DNA of 64,000 nt from Sphingobacterium alkalisoli (GTDB taxonomy: Bacteria > Bacteroidota > Bacteroidia > Sphingobacteriales > Sphingobacteriaceae), in contig NZ_SUKA01000003.1 of NCBI RefSeq assembly GCF_005049105.1, positions 1 to 64,000 of the forward strand, in the 5' to 3' direction. The notes under the pieces are model-generated. The model was not told the DNA's origin. It did not search any database and was given only the letters and a program-made list of their open reading frames with translations. Below are positions 52,062 to 62,200 of the stretch, piece by piece. A program made the position numbers and the translations under genes. Within the stretch, counting starts at the first letter, position 1; the number at the start of each line of letters is the position of its first letter.

Positions 52062-52406
52062 CTATCTACAGAAGCTTCTGTCTACGTAAGTTTTATTTCC
52101 ATTGCTATTGATGTAATAGCAACCGCCACGAGGACCAGTAATATGGTTTCTTGCCAAAGTTTCCTTTGCAGACGGTTTACGCGTTTTCGAAGTTGTATTG
52201 TTATTATTTCCTGCTGTAGAGGTGGCGAGTTTGGTTGCTGCCTTTTTTGTGAGCGTGCTCGCGTTTTTATCGTCACTGACATGTTCCTGATTTTCATTGT
52301 TTTGTGGCGAAAGTGTTTGGCTGTCCTGAGTACTAGCATTTTGATTCAGGGCATAGAGCGTACAGACAAGCACTATCAGGATTATTACACGTAAAAGTTC
52401 TTTCAT
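52062..52406 (-). CDS. small protein with basic-adaptor-like C-terminus
   Basis: A 114-residue protein with an N-terminal hydrophobic segment (LRVIILIVLVCTLYAL), a Ser/Thr/Lys-rich linker and a C-terminal GPRGGCYYINSNGNKTYVDR segment that resembles the PBCV-type basic adaptor module. This module is often fused to nucleases or peptidases or stands alone in mobile DNA. It should be membrane-anchored, with the module outside. Role unknown. Confidence 0.55.
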   Translation of the reverse strand: MKELLRVIILIVLVCTLYALNQNASTQDSQTLSPQNNENQEHVSDDKNASTLTKKAATKLATSTAGNNNNTTSKTRKPSAKETLARNHITGPRGGCYYINSNGNKTYVDRSFCR

Positions 52407-52444
52407 ATTTAATTCCGATCTGGTTTGAATTAGTTATCAAGGCT

Positions 52445-53302
52445 TTAGAAATCTGTTTTACCACCGAGAACTTCGTAAGCGTCAAGGATATTTTGAAGAC
52501 TTTGCTTTTCCTTTTGTGTTATTGTTCGGTCTTCGTAATATTGCTTTCCATTATGACGAATTTTTGCTGACTTCGATTTAATTACCTCTTTCACGATGCG
52601 GTATAGCTTGTCGTTCATCTGTGCGTCGTACCATTCCCAGATAGCACCGGAACCATTATCTTTATCTACGTCACGATAGGTAGTTTCGATTGTGTAAGAA
52701 TCAGTATCTGTCTTTATAACATATTTTTCGATAAACAGCCAGTCATCGCCAGTATATTGAATTCGAAGCCGCAGCCAAGGTGCTCCATTTTTTGTTTTGC
52801 CTATATAGATGTGGAAGCTGTTGTAATTAGTATATTGAGGAGTTCCCCTGTCGTAGTACCAAGTGACTTCTTTAATGTCATCGTAGTTCGTCCGTAATTT
52901 CTTTGTTGCATTTGCAAGTCGTTGTTTTTCGTTTCGCTCTTTTTCAAGTTTGAGTCTTTCCTTAGCCAATTCTTGGTCCTTTATACCTTTATTGACAATG
53001 GGTACCAATTGTCTAGCTTCTGCCGATTCTCGAGACGACGGGTGTTTGTTCATTAGCGTTTCAATCTCCGATTTAGCTTTGTTGAAATTCTTATTATCAA
53101 TATATATTTTGGCCTGGGAGATAAGTTTTGAAGGTCCAAACTTTAGTTCATCGATTTGCTCTTGGAGTGCTTTATTTTCCTCTTTTAGTTTATCGTGCTC
53201 TTTCTGAGAGACACCACTACAGCCATATAAAGCTGTTAAGAAAAATAGGCTGGTTAAAAGAGACACTGGTTGGTTTTTCATAGTTTTTTTGTTTATTTTC
53301 AA
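52445..53302 (-). CDS. coiled-coil lipoprotein
   Basis: A 285-residue lipoprotein (FFLTALYGCSG; start at 53302 or the in-frame ATG at 53281). A leucine-zipper-like coil follows the Cys (KEHDKLKEENKALQEQIDEL), then TPR-like helices, a second basic coil (KERLKLEKERNEKQRLA) and a C-terminal beta domain (WLRLRIQYTGDDWLFIEKYV). Divergent from the Cys-rich mini-protein gene with palindrome iii between them. I do not know its function. Confidence 0.6.
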   Translation of the reverse strand: MKINKKTMKNQPVSLLTSLFFLTALYGCSGVSQKEHDKLKEENKALQEQIDELKFGPSKLISQAKIYIDNKNFNKAKSEIETLMNKHPSSRESAEARQLVPIVNKGIKDQELAKERLKLEKERNEKQRLANATKKLRTNYDDIKEVTWYYDRGTPQYTNYNSFHIYIGKTKNGAPWLRLRIQYTGDDWLFIEKYVIKTDTDSYTIETTYRDVDKDNGSGAIWEWYDAQMNDKLYRIVKEVIKSKSAKIRHNGKQYYEDRTITQKEKQSLQNILDAYEVLGGKTDF

Positions 53303-53471
53303 TTTATACGTTTAGCAGAGATGTATTCTTTTAAACAATTATTATTATGACTACAGATTTAGTGTGATATTCTGGACGTTTTTTTCGTCCTGTAATATGT
53401 TTATCGTAAGTCCCTGTATATATAATTCTAAATATATTTTGTCAAATTAAATCAAAAGAATTGCGGATGGA

Positions 53472-53487
53472 TTACGGTTTCCCGTAA
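53472..53487. promoter_or_regulatory. palindrome TTACGG-TTTC-CCGTAA, site iii
   Basis: Exact reverse complement of site ii. Located 34 bp before the 53521 gene and 170 bp before the divergent lipoprotein gene. Confidence 0.7.
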
Positions 53488-53520
53488 GGCAACCCGGCTA
53501 TACCTATATAACTTTAAACC

Positions 53521-53763
53521 ATGATAAAAGCGATTACCATTTTTCTGCTAACGCTATTGTATAATAATTGTACTAGTGTCAAGGCAACGGTAGGATTAGA
53601 AGCCGATAAAAACACTGTATACATCTGCGGAAGTAACAACGGTAAGCGGTACCATTTGACGAAAAATTGTAGGGGATTTAGCAACTGTCGTGCTAAAACC
53701 ATAAAGACCACCATCAAGAAGGCGAGCAAAGAAGGGAAGACACTTTGCGGTTGGGAAGAATAA
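53521..53763 (+). CDS. Cys-rich exported mini-protein
   Basis: An 80-residue protein: hydrophobic signal (ITIFLLTLLYNNC), then a compact domain VYICGSNNGKRYHLTKNCRG ... CRAKTIKTTIKKASKEG-KTLCGW with the pattern C-x8-H-x4-C-x6-C-x20-C. It looks like a small metal- or disulfide-stabilised domain known from Bacteroidota defence islands. It is 35 nt before the HSDR_N gene, probably in one operon. Confidence 0.6.
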   Translation: MIKAITIFLLTLLYNNCTSVKATVGLEADKNTVYICGSNNGKRYHLTKNCRGFSNCRAKTIKTTIKKASKEGKTLCGWEE

Positions 53764-53798
53764 AAAATAAATAACTGAATAAAATATTAACTGATTAC

Positions 53799-54848
53799 AT
53801 GATGGATTTTAAAGATGAAATACGGCAATTTGCCAAACGAGTCGACAGGTTGTTACCACAGATCAAAACAGAGGAAGCGACCAAGACCTCGCTTATTATG
53901 CCTTTTCTGAAAATATTGGGATACGATGTATTCGATCCGTTTGAGGTGCACCCTGAGTTTATTGCCGATATCGGCATCAAGAAAGGGGAGAAGGTAGACT
54001 ATGCTATCCTTCGCGACGACAAGCCGGTAATCTTGATCGAATGCAAACACTATGCAGACGGACTTGATCCCCATAATTCGCAGCTCTTTCGCTATTTTCA
54101 CACCACCGAAGCCCGATTTAGCTTATTGACAAATGGGTTGGAATATCGATTCTATACAGACCTCGTTACTTCCAATAAAATGGACGAGAAGCCATTTTTT
54201 GAATTTAAGATTACAGATATCAAGGACACGGAGATTGCTGAGCTTCGGAAGTTTCATAAATCGGTGTTTGATCTGGATAGTATTTCCAGTGCAGCCAGCG
54301 AACTCAAGTATTTTAATGAGCTTACGATTCTTGCTACCGGCGAAATGCAGACCCCTAGCGACGAATTCGTACGTTACTTTGCCAAGCAGGTTTATCCAAG
54401 CGTAGTTACGGCCAAGATCTTGGAGCAGTTCACGCCGTTGGTTAAGCGGGTGTTTACGCAAATTGTACACGATCAGATCAGTGAGCGATTGAAAAGTGCG
54501 CTGAAGAAAGAAACAGAAAGCGAAGCGCAGCATGTCCCAGCATCATTAGAACCCGAGTCGCTGGTTGTAACCACACAGGATGAAATTGACGGATTCCTGA
54601 TCGTTAAATCTATTCTTCGCAAGGAGATCGAAGTCGGGCGGATCTTTATGCGAGATAGTCAATCCTATTGCGGTATCCTGCTAGATGATAATAACCGTAG
54701 ACCTATTTGCCGATTTTACTTCACCCCGAATCGCTTACGGATCGGACTATTCGATAAGGACAAGAAGGAGACCAAACATGATTTGGTAGCGCTCGATGAT
54801 ATCTATGCACACGCGGAACAAATCACTGAGACGGTGACTAATTATTAA
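53799..54848 (+). CDS. solitary HSDR_N-type endonuclease
   Basis: A 349-residue protein whose N-terminal ~170 residues match the nuclease domain of type I restriction R subunits: TEEATKTSLIMPFLKILGYD ... D67 in KVDYAIL, E81-x-K83 in ILIECKH. No helicase or methylase/specificity genes are near. The C-terminal part (residues 255-349) has a beta-rich domain (RPICRFYFTPNRLRIGLFD). Thus it is a stand-alone restriction-like nuclease of a type often found in islands; its trigger is unknown. Confidence 0.8.
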   Translation: MMDFKDEIRQFAKRVDRLLPQIKTEEATKTSLIMPFLKILGYDVFDPFEVHPEFIADIGIKKGEKVDYAILRDDKPVILIECKHYADGLDPHNSQLFRYFHTTEARFSLLTNGLEYRFYTDLVTSNKMDEKPFFEFKITDIKDTEIAELRKFHKSVFDLDSISSAASELKYFNELTILATGEMQTPSDEFVRYFAKQVYPSVVTAKILEQFTPLVKRVFTQIVHDQISERLKSALKKETESEAQHVPASLEPESLVVTTQDEIDGFLIVKSILRKEIEVGRIFMRDSQSYCGILLDDNNRRPICRFYFTPNRLRIGLFDKDKKETKHDLVALDDIYAHAEQITETVTNY

Positions 54849-54869
54849 CAGCTAAAATTAAAATATCCT

Positions 54870-55316
54870 ATGAAACAGTTTTTACCAGTACTTATTTTGC
54901 TCTTGCTACTCACCGGATGTAGTAAAGAGCAGCAGGATGAAGATGTTTACGGTTATGAGGTGGAGTGCGATCATTGTAGTATTAGTTATCTCGATGCAAA
55001 TGAACGTTACGTATCCATTCAAGACCAACGGAAACATTGGAGGATTGAATTCCGTAACACGGTTATTTTTGACCTCCACGTGACGGCTAATACACTTTCC
55101 GCTAACGACGGATTAATGCATGTCCATATATTAAGAAATGGTTCTAGACTGACAACACAGTCGGGTAATAGTAGTGTAACGACAAGATATAATGCACCAT
55201 CTTCCGGGTCAACCGAACAACCCTCAACTTCTACTCTTTGCGGAGCACCCACCCAAAAAGGAGGGCCCTGTCAACGCAAAGTGAGTGGGGGAGGAAGGTG
55301 CTGGCAACATAAATAA
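54870..55316 (+). CDS. lipoprotein with C-terminal Cys/His motif
   Basis: A 148-residue lipoprotein (LLLLLTGCSK). The mature part has a short beta domain with CDHC, then a Ser/Thr linker and a C-terminal CGAPTQKGGPCQRKVSGGGR-CWQH motif (C-x9-C-x8-C-x2-H), which looks like a small zinc-binding knuckle. Lies 21 nt after the nuclease gene. Function unknown. Confidence 0.55.
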   Translation: MKQFLPVLILLLLLTGCSKEQQDEDVYGYEVECDHCSISYLDANERYVSIQDQRKHWRIEFRNTVIFDLHVTANTLSANDGLMHVHILRNGSRLTTQSGNSSVTTRYNAPSSGSTEQPSTSTLCGAPTQKGGPCQRKVSGGGRCWQHK

Positions 55317-55412
55317 TTCATTGGCTTCGATCATTAAAATGAAATACTTCTATCAGTAACGTGTAGTAGTACTAGATGCCATACAAAATTTTAATTTAAA
55401 TAGTTATAAGTC

Positions 55413-55703
55413 ATGAATACAATATTATTACAAGCCGCAGTTTCAGAATTATCCGGGATCGCATCTGTTTTTGTGTTTTTGTTTTCTCTAGCCACAGCCA
55501 TTGTGATATTTCTACTCTTCCGCGGTGTTATGCTGTGGTATTGGAGAGTGGACACTATAGTACGAAATCAGGAAAAACAGATTGATCAGATGAATACCAT
55601 CATCAGGAGTCAAAATATTATGATCGACGGATTGAATGCCATCTGGAAGAACGGCAAAGAAAAAGTCGACGATAGTACAGAAGATGTTAACAGGGGGAAA
55701 TAA
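55413..55703 (+). CDS. 96-residue one-TM protein
   Basis: An N-terminal hydrophobic segment (VFVFLFSLATAIVIFLLFRG) and a helical cytoplasmic tail (RNQEKQIDQMNTIIRSQNIM) with coiled-coil character. Located between the lipoprotein and the RloA-like gene. No function assigned. Confidence 0.5.
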   Translation: MNTILLQAAVSELSGIASVFVFLFSLATAIVIFLLFRGVMLWYWRVDTIVRNQEKQIDQMNTIIRSQNIMIDGLNAIWKNGKEKVDDSTEDVNRGK

Positions 55704-55816
55704 GAATATCTTATGAACCCTCCCTTAATAACCATTTGTAGTCTATCAGCTACAAATATTGATTTTAAACAAATTTTGATAGATATAATTACAAATAAAA
55801 CGGATTTTTTGTTAAA

Positions 55817-55857
55817 TTCGTTTTTATATCCATTATTATGTATTTTTGTAATGGATA
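55817..55857 (+). promoter_or_regulatory. rloAB promoter with flanking inverted repeat
   Basis: TATTTTTG (55841-55848) is a perfect match to the Bacteroidota -7 consensus TAnnTTTG; TTCG at 55817-55820 is 20 nt upstream. Arms TATCCATTA (55827-55835) and TAATGGATA (55849-55857) enclose the -7 element, an arrangement suited to repression. The start codon is at 55870. Confidence 0.6.
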
Positions 55858-55869
55858 AAATATAAAATT

Positions 55870-57156
55870 ATGTTATTAAAATTTACAGTAGAAAACTTCA
55901 GGTCATTACGGGATCGTATCGAATTAGATATGACCAGATCCGCTTTGAAGGGGCACACTGGAAATTATTTCGAAGCACAGGACCGCAAGCTCTTGGCGAC
56001 TTCGGTTATATATGGTGCTAATGCTTCCGGCAAAAGTGGGTTTTTAAAAGCCTTTCAGGCACTGGAGTTCTTGGTGCTTAACTCAGCCGACTTTAAGCCT
56101 GATAAATCCATTAAGTGTTATGAACCTTTCTTGTTGGATGAAGAGGCCCAAGATAGGCCCGTAAAGTTTGAAATAGACTTCATCTCTAACGAGACGCATT
56201 ACGAATATTTGATTTCGTATTCACGAAAAGAAGTAGAATTTGAGGAGCTGAGTATATTCAATGGTAACTACAAATCGCTACTTTTCAGCAGGGAGAAAGG
56301 CAAAGACATCAAGTTTGGCGATAATTACCGAGGTGCGAAGAAGACCATCGAACGTATGACATTGCCAAACCAGCTGTTTTTATCCAAAGCCGTCGAGAAT
56401 AATGTCGAGTTACTACTGGATGCTTATCGATTTTTCAGTGGTAAGCTGCGCATCTATCCGATATTAGAAGGAATAGCGGAGGAAGATTTGAAGCGCTTGT
56501 ATGCCCGCCGTCTGGCGGAGGATGCCGGCTCGAGCTTCTCCCGTAAGTTCAACGCGCTGATATGTGCTTTAGACACCGGAATCACACAGGTCTCAGCAGA
56601 AGAAACAAACCCGAAGATGTTCCGTTTTCCAGATAATATACCCAATGATATCAAGAAGACTTTCTTGGATCAATATAAGTACGATATCAAGACATATCAC
56701 AAAGTATTTAAAAAAGGAGAACTCGTGGGTCAAAAAGCATTCGACGTAAAGGATGAATCTGCCGGCACCAAGAACCTGTTTGCACTAGGAGGGATTATTA
56801 TCGAAGCGCTAGAAGAAGGACATGTATTGGTTGTGGACGAATTAGAGAAAAATCTGCATCCCGATATTACGAACTTTTTGATAAGGCTGTTCCATCGTCC
56901 GGATATCAATCGTAACAAAGCGCAGCTTGTGTTTGCAACACATGATGTGTCACAGTTGTCGCACGATACATTTAGACGGGATCAGGTGTGGTTTGTCGAA
57001 AAGGATGAATATGGTGCATCTACGCTATTCCGTTGTTCAGATATTGAGGGCGTGCGTGCCGATACGCCACTCGATAAATGGTATATGGCAGGTCGACTGG
57101 GAGCGACACCTGTGATACAGGATGAAAACTTTTTGGTGGAAATGCAGGAGGATTAG
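55870..57156 (+). CDS. rloA: RloA-like AAA ATPase (AbiL-type)
   Basis: A 428-residue ATPase of the AAA_15/OLD-like ABC group. Walker A GANASGKS (49-56), a signature-like segment DESAGTKNLFALG and Walker B LVVDELEKNLHP (D323-E324), with a long helical insert between. Followed without a gap (TAGATG) by a RloB gene; this pair corresponds to RloAB and to the AbiLi/AbiLii abortive-infection system. RloA is the likely sensor/ATPase. Role in phage abortion is known for some homologues, inferred here. Confidence 0.85.
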   Translation: MLLKFTVENFRSLRDRIELDMTRSALKGHTGNYFEAQDRKLLATSVIYGANASGKSGFLKAFQALEFLVLNSADFKPDKSIKCYEPFLLDEEAQDRPVKFEIDFISNETHYEYLISYSRKEVEFEELSIFNGNYKSLLFSREKGKDIKFGDNYRGAKKTIERMTLPNQLFLSKAVENNVELLLDAYRFFSGKLRIYPILEGIAEEDLKRLYARRLAEDAGSSFSRKFNALICALDTGITQVSAEETNPKMFRFPDNIPNDIKKTFLDQYKYDIKTYHKVFKKGELVGQKAFDVKDESAGTKNLFALGGIIIEALEEGHVLVVDELEKNLHPDITNFLIRLFHRPDINRNKAQLVFATHDVSQLSHDTFRRDQVWFVEKDEYGASTLFRCSDIEGVRADTPLDKWYMAGRLGATPVIQDENFLVEMQED

Positions 57157-57753
57157 ATGAAGAGACGGGTTGTATCATATAGACGAGTATTGATCCTCTG
57201 TGAAGGAGTGACAGAAGAGGTATACGCCAAAGCGCTGCGTACGGCTTTTTTGCCGCGCGAGTTGCAGCGTAGCGTTACAGTAGATGTGGTCCGTCATAAA
57301 AAGAACGATCCATTGAATCTAGTGGCCGAAGCCAAAGATAGAGTCAAGCAGGCAAAGAAGGAGCGGACACCGTATAATGATGTATGGCTATTCTTTGATC
57401 ACGACAATTCGCCCCATTTGCAGGTCGTTTTTGAGCAAGTTGAAAAGCATGGCTTTCATCTAGCCTTTACTGCCATAAGTCTTGAATATTGGTTTATCCT
57501 ACATTTTGAGGATTGCGGTAAGGCATTTGCAAACGGAGAAGAATGCATGAGGCATTTGAAAAAGCATTGGCCTGCGTACCATAAAACTAAGGTTAATCAC
57601 TTTGTGGAGTTGGGAAACTATGTCGATTCGGCGATAGACCGTGCGCAGCGATTAGAGATAAGAAATAGAGAAGAACACATGCTGAATGTCAATCCGTATA
57701 CGTCTGTACATAAACTTGTTACATTCTTTAAAATTTTAGGGCAAAAAATGTGA
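57157..57753 (+). CDS. rloB: RloB-like TOPRIM-type protein
   Basis: A 198-residue protein. Motifs of the RloB/TOPRIM fold: LILCEGVTEEVYAKAL (catalytic Glu after the first strand), VWLFFDHDN (D-x-D-type) and SLEYWFILHFED. The length agrees with the family. It begins immediately after the RloA stop, so it is translationally coupled. It is the likely nuclease effector of the pair. Confidence 0.87.
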   Translation: MKRRVVSYRRVLILCEGVTEEVYAKALRTAFLPRELQRSVTVDVVRHKKNDPLNLVAEAKDRVKQAKKERTPYNDVWLFFDHDNSPHLQVVFEQVEKHGFHLAFTAISLEYWFILHFEDCGKAFANGEECMRHLKKHWPAYHKTKVNHFVELGNYVDSAIDRAQRLEIRNREEHMLNVNPYTSVHKLVTFFKILGQKM

Positions 57754-58266
57754 GTTGTTGAAAAGTTGTGATATTTTAATGTTAAATTATTTAGTATAAT
57801 TGTGTAAATTTTGTATAAAAAAATAAGAAATATAGTAAAAAGATGAAAAAGAAAGAATAAACAAAGAGGAGGAGATATAGATAAGGACTGAAAGCTACCA
57901 ACAATCAGTCCTTGGAATTTGTATTATCCGTACCTAGAAAAGTAGGATAAAGTGTTGTCTAAAATTTAAACGCGAAATAAACTTTTTTGTTTCATATATG
58001 CAAGAGATAATTTCGTGTAACCAACAAAATACTTTCCCTTTCTAGCTATAGTCGGGTTTAGCGGCATACCGATTTCCTTTACGACAAGTCACGTTATTTC
58101 ATGGATTAATTTAATGAGGCGAAGCAAACTGCTTAGATTATTTTCGGTCTTTTTGAACCTGAGGATTAGTCCAAACACATGCTTAACACTCAGTATTTCA
58201 TATCAACAATAGTATGTTTTTTGAAGATCGTACTAACATGATATGTTATTTAATGATAAGAGGAAA
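57754..58266. other. intergenic, one hairpin
   Basis: No gene supported. AAGGACTGA (57883-57891) pairs perfectly with TCAGTCCTT (57905-57913), a possible terminator of the rlo operon though it lacks a T-run. The following 350 bp have stops in all frames. The promoter of the 58267 gene should be near its end. Confidence 0.45.
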
Positions 58267-59169
58267 ATGAAAATACAAGGTAAACGTATAAGAAACATCG
58301 AAAAATACCTCGGAGATATTGAAGAGGGGGCTACATTCAGGATTGCATTGTTGCAGCCGAATGATTTTGAGAATAGAGTAATTAGAGCAGGTTTTAATGA
58401 TCTTGAATCTGGTATTCAGATTTTGCCTAATGTTGTTGGACCGAGAAGTCGCTTCAATGCAGAAGGTGGTTTTATAGTACATCGTGACAGAGAGAAAGAG
58501 ACACGATTTCGAGAGTTGGTTATCACCGACTGGCATGGAAACCCGCATACCGTTGATATTGCATATTTGCGATATCCAAGGACATCAATACCTCCGCCCA
58601 GCATCGAGTTAACAGTTATGGAGAATGATCGAAGAGAATTATTAATCATCTCTCCCGATTTGGTCAACGAAAGAGCTAACTATACTGATATCTTACATGT
58701 TGCCAACTTGTTTCTAGAGCTTTTCGGAGAATGCGATACTGTAGGAGATAATAATCGGGTCATCCTTAATTTAAATGTGCCTGTAAGGAGGCTTAATTGG
58801 ACTGTGTTGCCAGTAGGTCAATACCCTTGGGAAAGAGTGAGGGCTAGTATAGATACACTTGTGGATAGAGTAAGAGAAAATTATCAGCCAATCATTAGAC
58901 AAAGATTTGAAACTATATCAAGTTACCATCCAAATTTTATGGCGATTGGTAGAGCTGGCTTTAATGGCTATGTTGTTTTCGGATTTCCCGATAGAGATTT
59001 CTTTGTACTCGAGAGCATTTATCATAACAATGCCACATATATTTTAGGTAATGATTGGGAGGAGCTTTCGCAATTAACAAAAGCAGATTTAATTGCCGAA
59101 GAACTTTATATACAACGATTTGAACATCGGGTCAATTGGCCTGAAGAGGTTAGAAATCTATTTGGCTAG
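58267..59169 (+). CDS. unknown partner of the DEAH helicase
   Basis: About 300 residues from ATG 58267 (an in-frame ATG at 58243 is also possible). The sequence is mixed alpha/beta: ATFRIALLQPNDFENRVIRA near the start, RELLIISPDLVNERANYTDI in the middle and FNGYVVFGFPDRDFFVLESI towards the end. No motif of a known nuclease, and no TM. Found 55 bp before the helicase gene on the same strand, so a two-gene system is likely. Confidence 0.55.
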   Translation: MKIQGKRIRNIEKYLGDIEEGATFRIALLQPNDFENRVIRAGFNDLESGIQILPNVVGPRSRFNAEGGFIVHRDREKETRFRELVITDWHGNPHTVDIAYLRYPRTSIPPPSIELTVMENDRRELLIISPDLVNERANYTDILHVANLFLELFGECDTVGDNNRVILNLNVPVRRLNWTVLPVGQYPWERVRASIDTLVDRVRENYQPIIRQRFETISSYHPNFMAIGRAGFNGYVVFGFPDRDFFVLESIYHNNATYILGNDWEELSQLTKADLIAEELYIQRFEHRVNWPEEVRNLFG

Positions 59170-59224
59170 ATAATCCAGAATTCTTCTTTTGACAAACACT
59201 TTAAATACTTTACCCTAAATTTTT

Positions 59225-62200
59225 ATGATAAAGACTAAATTACCCAAGGTTTTAAATGTAATATATAACAGTGGTGGAAACCAGATAATTCAATACTGTG
59301 CAGAGGAGTTTATTTTACAAGACTGTGTGCTGGAAAGTATATCTCCTTTTATAATTAAAAGCGGTGAGGATTCTTATGTTATTACTCGAGATTCTAATTT
59401 CGATTCTACAGATTACTCCTACGTCCTATTGTCTTCAAGAATTCCTACCAAGAGGGATTTTGAAAATGAAAATCTCAACTTAATTAAATGGCTTAAACAT
59501 CCATTGATTTACAATTCTTCTCCAAACGAAGTTGTAGCTTCTTGGAATGGGAATTTTAATTTTATTAAAGAGGACATTGACAAGAAAATTGATGGACTTC
59601 GTACTCCTCAGCTAGGAGCTTTACATTCTATTCTAGCTCATGGATATAATCAAGAAGATATAGGTATCGTAGTTATGCCAACGGGAACGGGAAAAACAGA
59701 AACTATGATTTGTTCCATGGTAGCCACCTCCTCTGACAAACTACTGGTTACCGTACCTTCAGACTCTTTACGGACACAACTTTTTGAAAAGTTTCTGACC
59801 TATGGATTGCTGAAGAAATTTGGTGTTGTTGGTGAGGATGCGATTAACCCCAATGTAGGTATTATGACATCTGGGATAGATACGGATGATGAATTAAGAG
59901 AGTTTATTTCAAAGTGCAATGTTGTCATTACCACGATGGCAATTGCCTCTAAGTCTACGCCGACACAAAAGAGCTTGATGTCAGAAATGTTTTCACATCT
60001 GTATGTTGATGAGGCACATCATTCTGAAGCAAAAACCTGGCAGGAATTTATTTCGAATTTTGACAAGCAAAAGGTGCTCTTATTTACTGCAACACCTTAT
60101 CGAAATGATGGAAAGCGCCTCAAAGGGAAGTTTATTTTCAATTTCTCGTTAAGGAAGGCGCAGGAACAACAGTATTATAAAGAAATTCAGTTTTTTCCTA
60201 TAAGAGAATATGATCGTTCCAAGGCAGATCAAATGATTGCAGATAAAGCCGTTTTTATATTAAGAGAAGATATAAAAAATGGCTATTCTCATATTATCCT
60301 TGCCCGATGTATGTCTAAGGATAGGGCTGAAGAAGTCTATCAATACTATTCAGTTCATGAAGATCTTAAGCCGGTAGTTGTTTACAATGGCATAGCTGGA
60401 CTTAAGGGAAAAATGGATGCCATCAAAGCTAAAAGACATTCCATAATTATTTGCGTTGATATGCTGGGAGAAGGGTTTGATTTGCCAGAATTGAAAATAG
60501 GAGCTATACACGACGAACGACAAAGTCTACCTATTACTTTACAATTTATAGGAAGGTTTACTAGGACAAGCTATAGTAGTTTAGGTAAAGCGAGCTTTGT
60601 AACGAATATGGCTTATCCGCCAATTAAAGAAGAACTCGAACAGCTATATGCAAAAGATGCTGATTGGAATCTTTTGTTACCAATGTTAAGTGAGGGAGCC
60701 GAACAGCAACAAATTGATTTTAAGAAATTTTTAGAAGGATTTAGCCATCTAGAGGATTCTGTAATTCCATTCCAGAGTATTAATCCTGCATTGAGTACAG
60801 TCATATTTAAAAATGATGGTAAAGATTGGTACCCAAATAAGTGGAAAGAAGGAGTTAGTAGTTTGAGTACTTATGATCATCAATATTTTGATTATAATGC
60901 AGAAGAAAACACTCTAGTCATTATTTTAGGTAAAGTAATTAGAGTAGAGTGGGGGGAGTTCGATACTGTGCAAAACTTGGCTTGGGATCTTATTGTTGTA
61001 TACTGGGATCTTCGCCCAGATGTTAACCGAGTTTTTATCAATACCTCAATTAAAAACTTTGCTTCAGATAAGTTGGTAAAAGTACTATTCGACGGGAACC
61101 AATCAAAGATTACTGGTACAAATGTCTTTAGGATATTTCATGAGGTATACAGATTGTCGCTTTTCAATGTGGGGGCAAGAAAAGGAATAGGTAAAGATAT
61201 AACTTTCCAATCTTTCTATGGTAAGGGAGTTCAAGACGGACTTCACATGTTGGAGCAAGGGACATTGATAAAGAACAACATTTTTGGAGTCGGCTATAAA
61301 GATGGAGAAAAGGTGTGCTTAGGCTGCTCAGTCAAAGGAAAAATATGGTCTTACCTTAGAGGTAACTTACAGCAACTGACAGAATGGTGCAGGTCTATTG
61401 GAAGTATTGTCACAGATCCTACCATTAATCCTAATACAGTTTTGGAGAATACGCTTCAAGTAGAAATTATCTCTGCTAAACCTGAAGAAAAAGCTATTTC
61501 TATCGATTGGAATCCGGAGATGTATAAGTTTTCGGAGAAACGATATGAAGTATACTTAAACGGGATTAAATCTCACCTTTGGGAGTTAGATATTTATGTA
61601 GTTGAATCCGGCGGAGCTAATCTTCGTTTCGCAATTTCTAGTGAATTAAATAGTGCCGAGTTTGATCTTGTGTTACTTAATAAAAATATTGACGGTGAGT
61701 TAGCTCCAAGTTTTGATATAATCAAAGTCAATAATACGACAGCGGAAATAATTGTCGGATCAAAAAAGATGCAATTAATTGAATATCTGGAGGATGTCAC
61801 ACCAATTTTTTGGTTTGCTGATGGTAGCCAGTTAATGCAAAATCAATATGTTAAGGTTCGTAAAAAGGCTGACCATATTTCTTTAGATCAAATAATCAGT
61901 CAAGACTGGCCAGGCGTGAATATCTCTATTGAATCTCAAGGAATCAGTCCGTATAAGCAGGACTCAATTCAATACAATTTTATAGAGTACATCCGAGATC
62001 AATATAATATTATATATGATGATGATGGAAAAGGAGAGATTGCGGATATTATAGGAATCAATGATACAGCAGATTGTATTGATATTCATTTATTCCATTT
62101 AAAATACGCTCGCAATGGCCAGGTAGGTAATAATATAGAAAATTTCTATCAGGTTTGTGGTCAGGCTCAAAAATCCCTTAACTGGAAGTATCGAGATGGT

